A DNA stretch of 6,145 nucleotides. Source: Desulfovibrio sp. UBA2564 (GTDB taxonomy: Bacteria; Desulfobacterota; Desulfovibrionia; Desulfovibrionales; Desulfovibrionaceae). The stretch is taken from contig DDLU01000121.1 of the NCBI GenBank assembly GCA_002340305.1, forward strand, positions 1 to 6,145, given 5' to 3'. The notes under the pieces are model-generated. The model had not been told where the DNA came from. It worked only from the letters and a program-made list of their open reading frames with translations, and made no database searches. This document shows, in pieces, positions 5,795 through 6,145 of the stretch. How positions within the stretch are numbered: position 1 is the stretch's first letter; each line of letters opens with the position of its first letter. The position numbers and the translations under genes were made by a program.

Positions 5795-6145
5795 ATGGCC
5801 GAATCCAAATCAATAAATTATCAGCAATTTGCCAAGCAGGGCGATATTCTTCTCGCGGGCGGCGTTGTAGTCATTCTCTTCGTCATGCTCATTCCTCTGC
5901 CGACCATGTTCATTGACTTTATGCTCACAGTGAGTATTTCACTGGGCTTGGTAATCCTGATTACCTCTATGTTTTTGCAATCACCCCTTGAATTTTCCAT
6001 CTTCCCTTCACTTCTGCTCGTAACCACCTTGCTGCGTTTGGCCCTGAACGTGGCTACTACGCGTGCAATTCTTCTGCATGGTGATGAAGGTACGTCTGCG
6101 GCGGGTAGTGTTATTCAGAGTTTCGGTGAATTTGTTGTCGGTGGT
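5795..6145 (+). CDS. flhA: Flagellar export ring protein FlhA (partial, N-terminal 117 residues)
   Basis: The ATG at 5795 opens a frame that runs without a stop to the window end. The product starts MAESKSINYQQFAKQGD, then has membrane segments at about residues 17-35 and 41-62. The conserved block FPSLLLVTTLLRLALNVA begins at residue 70, runs into TTRAIL, and is followed by AGSVIQSFGEFVVGG at 103-117, diagnostic of the FlhA/SctV family. FlhA forms the nonameric ring that receives substrates and couples the proton gradient to flagellar export. Full-length members are near 700 residues, so about five sixths is missing because of the window edge. It is 68 bp downstream of flhB with a ribosome binding site AAGGGG at 5779-5784, and is probably in the same transcript. 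Confidence 0.96.
   Translation, partial: MAESKSINYQQFAKQGDILLAGGVVVILFVMLIPLPTMFIDFMLTVSISLGLVILITSMFLQSPLEFSIFPSLLLVTTLLRLALNVATTRAILLHGDEGTSAAGSVIQSFGEFVVGG

Overview
The window reads as core chromosome of a flagellated, Gram-negative bacterium. The best guess is a Desulfovibrio-type member of the Desulfobacterota, possibly a marine, moderate-GC lineage. The guess rests on protein style and on the gene set (omega subunit and DnaJ next to a DUF4340 protein, a compact TtcA-like PP-loop ATPase, an anchored M23 peptidase, and fliR-flhB-flhA preceded by a sigma-54-like promoter). No rRNA or species marker is present, so the taxonomy is inference. I see no phage, IS, CRISPR, tRNA or other mobile signature.

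Left arm, minus strand (1-1815). A sigma-70-type promoter with a perfect TTGACA box and 17-bp spacer (1787-1815) reads leftward into a long DUF4340 envelope protein (418-1737). Next come rpoZ, the RNA polymerase omega subunit (153-374), and the first 49 complete codons of dnaJ (1-149, cut by the window edge). The 43-bp and 3-bp gaps suggest one transcript. The DUF4340 protein appears to be built of three successive copies of one beta-rich unit behind a membrane anchor.

Centre, plus strand (1936-3724). Across a 198-bp divergent spacer lies a TtcA-like PP-loop ATPase, probably a tRNA thiolation enzyme with an Fe-S cluster. A membrane-anchored coiled-coil M23 peptidase with an intact zinc site follows. 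A strong intrinsic terminator (3693-3724) closes this unit.

Right arm, plus strand (3811-6145). A candidate sigma-54 promoter (3811-3826) sits 23 bp before fliR. Then follow fliR (3850-4653), flhB (4665-5726) and the start of flhA (5795 to the window end). These are inner-membrane components of the flagellar type III export apparatus: FliR in the export gate, FlhB the substrate-specificity switch, and FlhA the nonameric export ring. The flhB-flhA junction contains a possible RNA helix that would cover the flhA ribosome binding site.

Overall the gene content is ordinary housekeeping and motility. I do not see a clearly new biological system. The points worth a second look are the triplicated DUF4340 architecture, the sigma-54-like promoter with an overlapping direct repeat, and the possible leader switch before flhA.
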